Below are positions 61,732-64,000 of a stretch of DNA of 64,000 nucleotides, in pieces. The stretch's first letter is position 1, and every line of letters begins with the position of its first letter. Origin of the DNA: an uncultured Dorea sp. (GTDB lineage Bacteria; Bacillota; Clostridia; Lachnospirales; Lachnospiraceae); contig CANTDX010000010.1 of NCBI GenBank assembly GCA_947652615.1, positions 1-64,000 of the forward strand. Direction: 5' to 3'. The notes under the pieces are model-generated. The model worked only from the letters and a program-made list of their open reading frames with translations, searched no databases and was not told where the DNA came from. The translations under genes were made by a program, and so were the position numbers.

Positions 61732-62913
61732 CTATTCTCTGATTCCCAGATAACGATACGTCTCACCTGCATCGCCGTCGGCTGCTATCTGTTTCAGGGT
61801 TGCAAATATACCTTCCATGTCCTCTACGCGCACATCACGCCCGCCAAGTCCATAGATATAATTTACCGCCAAAGCCTGTGATCTCGCCCGGTACAGCGCC
61901 GCCATCACATCCGCGCCCAACGGGCCTCCGTGATTCGTATAGCCCTCTGCCCGGTCCATGACCGCAACTGCCTTGACACCTTGCAAAGCCTTAGCGATCG
62001 CTTCTGCCGGGAACGGACGGTAGAGACGGATCTTCAAGAGACCGACTTTCTCTCCCTGTTCTCTTAATTTATCAATCGCATCCTTCGTCGTACCTGCCGC
62101 CGACCCGATCATCACTACCGCATACTCAGCATCCTCCAGGCGATATGCCTCGAACAGGCCGTACTCTCTGCCGGAGAGCTTCGCGAATTCCTCCGCAACC
62201 TCTAACACGACCTTCTCCACATGCTTCATGCCTTCCGCCTGGTTCCGTTTTGCTTCCATATAGTAATCTGTGATAGAGTAGGGACCTACTGCCATCGGAC
62301 AGTCAGGATTCAGCAGATAATTCTCCGGTTCATATTCTCCGACAAAGTTCTTAACCTCTTCGTCTTCTAATAATTCCATATTCTCAACGGCATGGCTGGT
62401 GATAAATCCATCCTGGCAGATCATAATCGGAAGTCTCACATCCTTATGCTCCGCGATCCGGTATGCCTGTACCATGTTATCATAGGCTTCCTGGTTATTC
62501 TCCGCATACATCTGGATCCATCCGGCATCCCTTGCCCCCATACTGTCAGAGTGGTCGCAGTTGATGTTGATCGGTCCTGACAATGCGCGGTTCACCAACG
62601 CTAATGCCAGCGGCAGACGATTGGACGCCGCTATGTATAATTCTTCCCACATATACGCAAGCCCGCAGGAGGACGTTGCGGTAAGGCTCCTTGCCCCTGC
62701 CGCAGACGCTCCGATCGCCGCGCTCATAGAGCTGTGCTCGCTCTCCACCGGGATAAACTCCGTATCCACCTGTCCATTTGCCACAAAGGACGCGAAATAC
62801 TGCGGGATCTCTGTGGACGGGGTAATCGGGAATGCCGGAAATACATCCGGATTGATCTGTCTTAACGCGATCGCGATCGCTTCGTTTCCTGATAAACGGT
62901 CTCTTTTTGCCAT
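61732..62913 (-). CDS. porA: Pyruvate:ferredoxin oxidoreductase alpha subunit
   Basis: A 393-residue alpha subunit: LSGNEAIAIALRQINPDVFPAFPITPSTEIPQ (split across the start of domain I), EFIPVESEHSSMSAAIG, TSSCGLAYMWEELY, and C-terminal domain II with AVAVMDRAEGYTNHGGPL. It starts with MAKRDRLSGNEA at about 62913, preceded by AAGGGGTG; an in-frame ATG at 62976 lies inside the delta gene. Length and order of motifs fit PorA. Confidence 0.92.
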   Translation of the reverse strand: MAKRDRLSGNEAIAIALRQINPDVFPAFPITPSTEIPQYFASFVANGQVDTEFIPVESEHSSMSAAIGASAAGARSLTATSSCGLAYMWEELYIAASNRLPLALALVNRALSGPININCDHSDSMGARDAGWIQMYAENNQEAYDNMVQAYRIAEHKDVRLPIMICQDGFITSHAVENMELLEDEEVKNFVGEYEPENYLLNPDCPMAVGPYSITDYYMEAKRNQAEGMKHVEKVVLEVAEEFAKLSGREYGLFEAYRLEDAEYAVVMIGSAAGTTKDAIDKLREQGEKVGLLKIRLYRPFPAEAIAKALQGVKAVAVMDRAEGYTNHGGPLGADVMAALYRARSQALAVNYIYGLGGRDVRVEDMEGIFATLKQIAADGDAGETYRYLGIRE

Positions 62914-62918
62914 CTTAC

Positions 62919-63218
62919 TTACACCCCTTCCATTGTAATCGCGCCGAATGGGCATGATTTCACACAGATGCCGCATCCCTTGCAGTGATCATAGTCGAAT
63001 TCGCCTCTCTTGCCATCCTTCACCGGAATACAGCTATCCGGACAGACCGGCGTACACAATAGGCACTGTTTACACTTATCTTCTATAAATACCGGCTTAT
63101 CCGTGGACCACTCGCCTGTATTGAAATCCTTCGACGTCCCTGCCCCGGCGATCACCATGCCTTCTGTCAGGTCCTTCCACGTTGCTTTTACACCTAATTT
63201 CGTGATATCTACCGCCAT
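62919..63218 (-). CDS. porD: Pyruvate:ferredoxin oxidoreductase delta subunit (2x[4Fe-4S])
   Basis: A 99-residue ferredoxin-like subunit with two [4Fe-4S] motifs: CKQCLLCTPVCPDSC and CKGCGICVKSCP. The ATG at 63218 overlaps the gamma stop by one base (TAATG), showing translational coupling. It passes electrons from the TPP subunit to free ferredoxin. Confidence 0.95.
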   Translation of the reverse strand: MAVDITKLGVKATWKDLTEGMVIAGAGTSKDFNTGEWSTDKPVFIEDKCKQCLLCTPVCPDSCIPVKDGKRGEFDYDHCKGCGICVKSCPFGAITMEGV

Positions 63219-63790
63219 TACCGCACCTCCTTAAGCGCCATCTTAAGCGCTGCCATATTCCCGTCGATCACTTCCGGCTTACTGGCGAACTTATGTGAAA
63301 ATGATGCGCGCATCTCTCTTAAGAATGTCTCTTCATCCATGATATCCGCCACCTTCACGATTGCCGCAAGAAGCGGGGTGTTAGGGAAATATCTCCCCAT
63401 CGTCGCCATGGATACTTTGTGGGCGTCAATGGTGCAGACCTTCCCTTCGTATCCCTTCAGATGCGGGATGATCTCTTCCTTTGGACGGGACGTATTCACC
63501 AGAATCGCCCCGTCCTTCTTAAGTCCGCTGGTCACATCGACCGCCTCCAGCAAGGATTCATCTACGACAACCACATATTGCGGGTCATAAATGTTGGAAT
63601 GTACGCGGATCTGCGTATCGCTGATCCTGTTATAAGCTGTGATCGGCGCTCCCATACGCTCCGGGCCATATTCAGGGAAGCCCTGGACGTATTTGCCTGT
63701 CTGGAATGCCACATCTGCAAGAAGCAGGGCGGCAGTCTTGGCACCCTGGCCGCCGCGGCCGTGCCATCTGATCTCTGTAAGGTTACTCAT
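63218..63790 (-). CDS. porC: Pyruvate:ferredoxin oxidoreductase gamma subunit
   Basis: A 190-residue gamma subunit beginning MSNLTEIRWHGRGGQGAKTA, the conserved RWHGRGGQG motif, then GFPEYGPERMGAPITAYNRI. The ATG at 63790 is preceded by AAAGGA; an in-frame start 36 nt upstream is not needed. It is the first gene of the por operon, followed by delta, alpha, beta and the NSS symporter. Confidence 0.94.
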   Translation of the reverse strand: MSNLTEIRWHGRGGQGAKTAALLLADVAFQTGKYVQGFPEYGPERMGAPITAYNRISDTQIRVHSNIYDPQYVVVVDESLLEAVDVTSGLKKDGAILVNTSRPKEEIIPHLKGYEGKVCTIDAHKVSMATMGRYFPNTPLLAAIVKVADIMDEETFLREMRASFSHKFASKPEVIDGNMAALKMALKEVR

Positions 63791-63859
63791 CTTCTTTTTT
63801 CCTTTCTTCGTATTCTGTATTCTCAATACCGAGTGGGCTCTGTTTTATTTGCACATTCA

Positions 63860-64000
63860 CTATTGTACTTGAAGATTGGCTTTGTGTCCAGTATAATTTT
63901 GCCTTCTTCTGCGTCTCTTCCGGAATGTTCTCTGTCTGTTCATGTGGATTGCGAAGCATCCGCTGATCAGCAGCATGGACAGATAGATTCCGGCCTGCCG
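63860..64000 (-). other. Possible C-terminal end of a membrane protein running off the window
   Basis: One minus-strand frame is open from the window edge to a TAG at 63860-63862 and reads GIYLSMLLISGCFAIHMNRQ, a hydrophobic helix, followed by a very basic tail (FRKRRRRRQ). It could be the last helix of a multi-pass protein. The stop overlaps the por promoter -10. With only 46 codons this is weak. Confidence 0.3.
63862..63890 (-). promoter_or_regulatory. Promoter of the por operon
   Basis: Minus-strand TGGACA (63885-63890), 17-bp spacer, TACAAT (63862-63867), each hexamer differing by one base from consensus. The first start codon (63790) follows about 65 nt after the expected transcription start. 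Confidence 0.72.

Noticed and set aside
1..64000. tRNA, rRNA or intact insertion sequences
   Set aside because: I scanned the intergenic regions for tRNA-like cloverleaf signatures, rRNA stretches and transposase motifs and saw none that I could support by eye.

Overview
The window looks like a chromosomal segment of an obligately anaerobic gut Firmicute, most likely a Lachnospiraceae (Clostridium cluster XIVa) member. Evidence: strong AGGAGG ribosome-binding sites, moderate GC, a four-subunit pyruvate:ferredoxin oxidoreductase, a selenocysteine-containing glycine-reductase-family protein B, a mannan-oligosaccharide locus laid out like those of Roseburia-type bacteria, and a VanR/VanS/VanY cassette. 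I could not assign a species. No rRNA, tRNA or CRISPR array was seen.

Layout. 1-3.3 kb: a truncated AAA-ATPase/nuclease-like gene and a divergent GH31 alpha-glucosidase. 3.3-16.7 kb: a (galacto)mannan-oligosaccharide utilisation locus on the minus strand (GH36 alpha-galactosidase, LacI regulator, sugar ABC importer, GH130_2 and GH130_1 phosphorylases, cellobiose/mannobiose 2-epimerase, YesL-like protein, phosphohexomutase, mannose-6-P isomerase, ROK glucokinase). Together these would trim galactose, phosphorolyse beta-mannosides to mannose-1-P and feed glycolysis. The importer is broken: the binding-protein gene is joined directly to the tail of the missing first permease gene. 17.3-22.7 kb: a Stickland-type unit (GrdX, TetR, GrdE-like proprotein, UGA-containing GrdB-like selenoprotein, Na+ symporter) with a well-resolved TetR-type promoter.

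22.8-27.1 kb: ECF S component, AAA/PD-(D/E)XK protein, PilZ protein, MFS exporter, and a second deletion scar holding the first codons of a GH27 alpha-galactosidase. 27.2-32.7 kb: a nucleoside catabolic operon (PNP, Crp/Fnr regulator, phosphopentomutase, CNT transporter, deoxyribose-P aldolase, YgjV-like protein) with a palindrome centred near -41.5. 32.8-40.1 kb: MFS/AraC pair, a second AAA/PD-(D/E)XK protein, an AlbA_2 (Schlafen-type) ATP-binding regulator whose promoter is covered by five 11-bp-phased repeats, and a membrane MutS-like ATPase. 40.4-46.3 kb: hydroxypyruvate isomerase homologue, VanY/VanS/VanR without any ligase genes, and a second GH36.

46.4-51.8 kb: a PucR/CdaR-type regulator divergent from an SDR and a 937-residue fusion of an Old Yellow Enzyme-type reductase (FMN, Fe-S, FAD) to an acetoacetate-decarboxylase-like domain. 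This is the best candidate here for an undescribed pathway. 51.8-58.5 kb: AIM24-family protein and a Bce-like peptide-sensing module (two ATPases, FtsX-type permease, kinase, response regulator), one ATPase having a degenerate signature motif. 58.5-64 kb: a small JAB-domain/smORF cassette that looks like a phage-derived remnant, then the POR operon with a co-transcribed NSS-family symporter. Position-level claims come from reading the sequence; substrate assignments are family-level inference.
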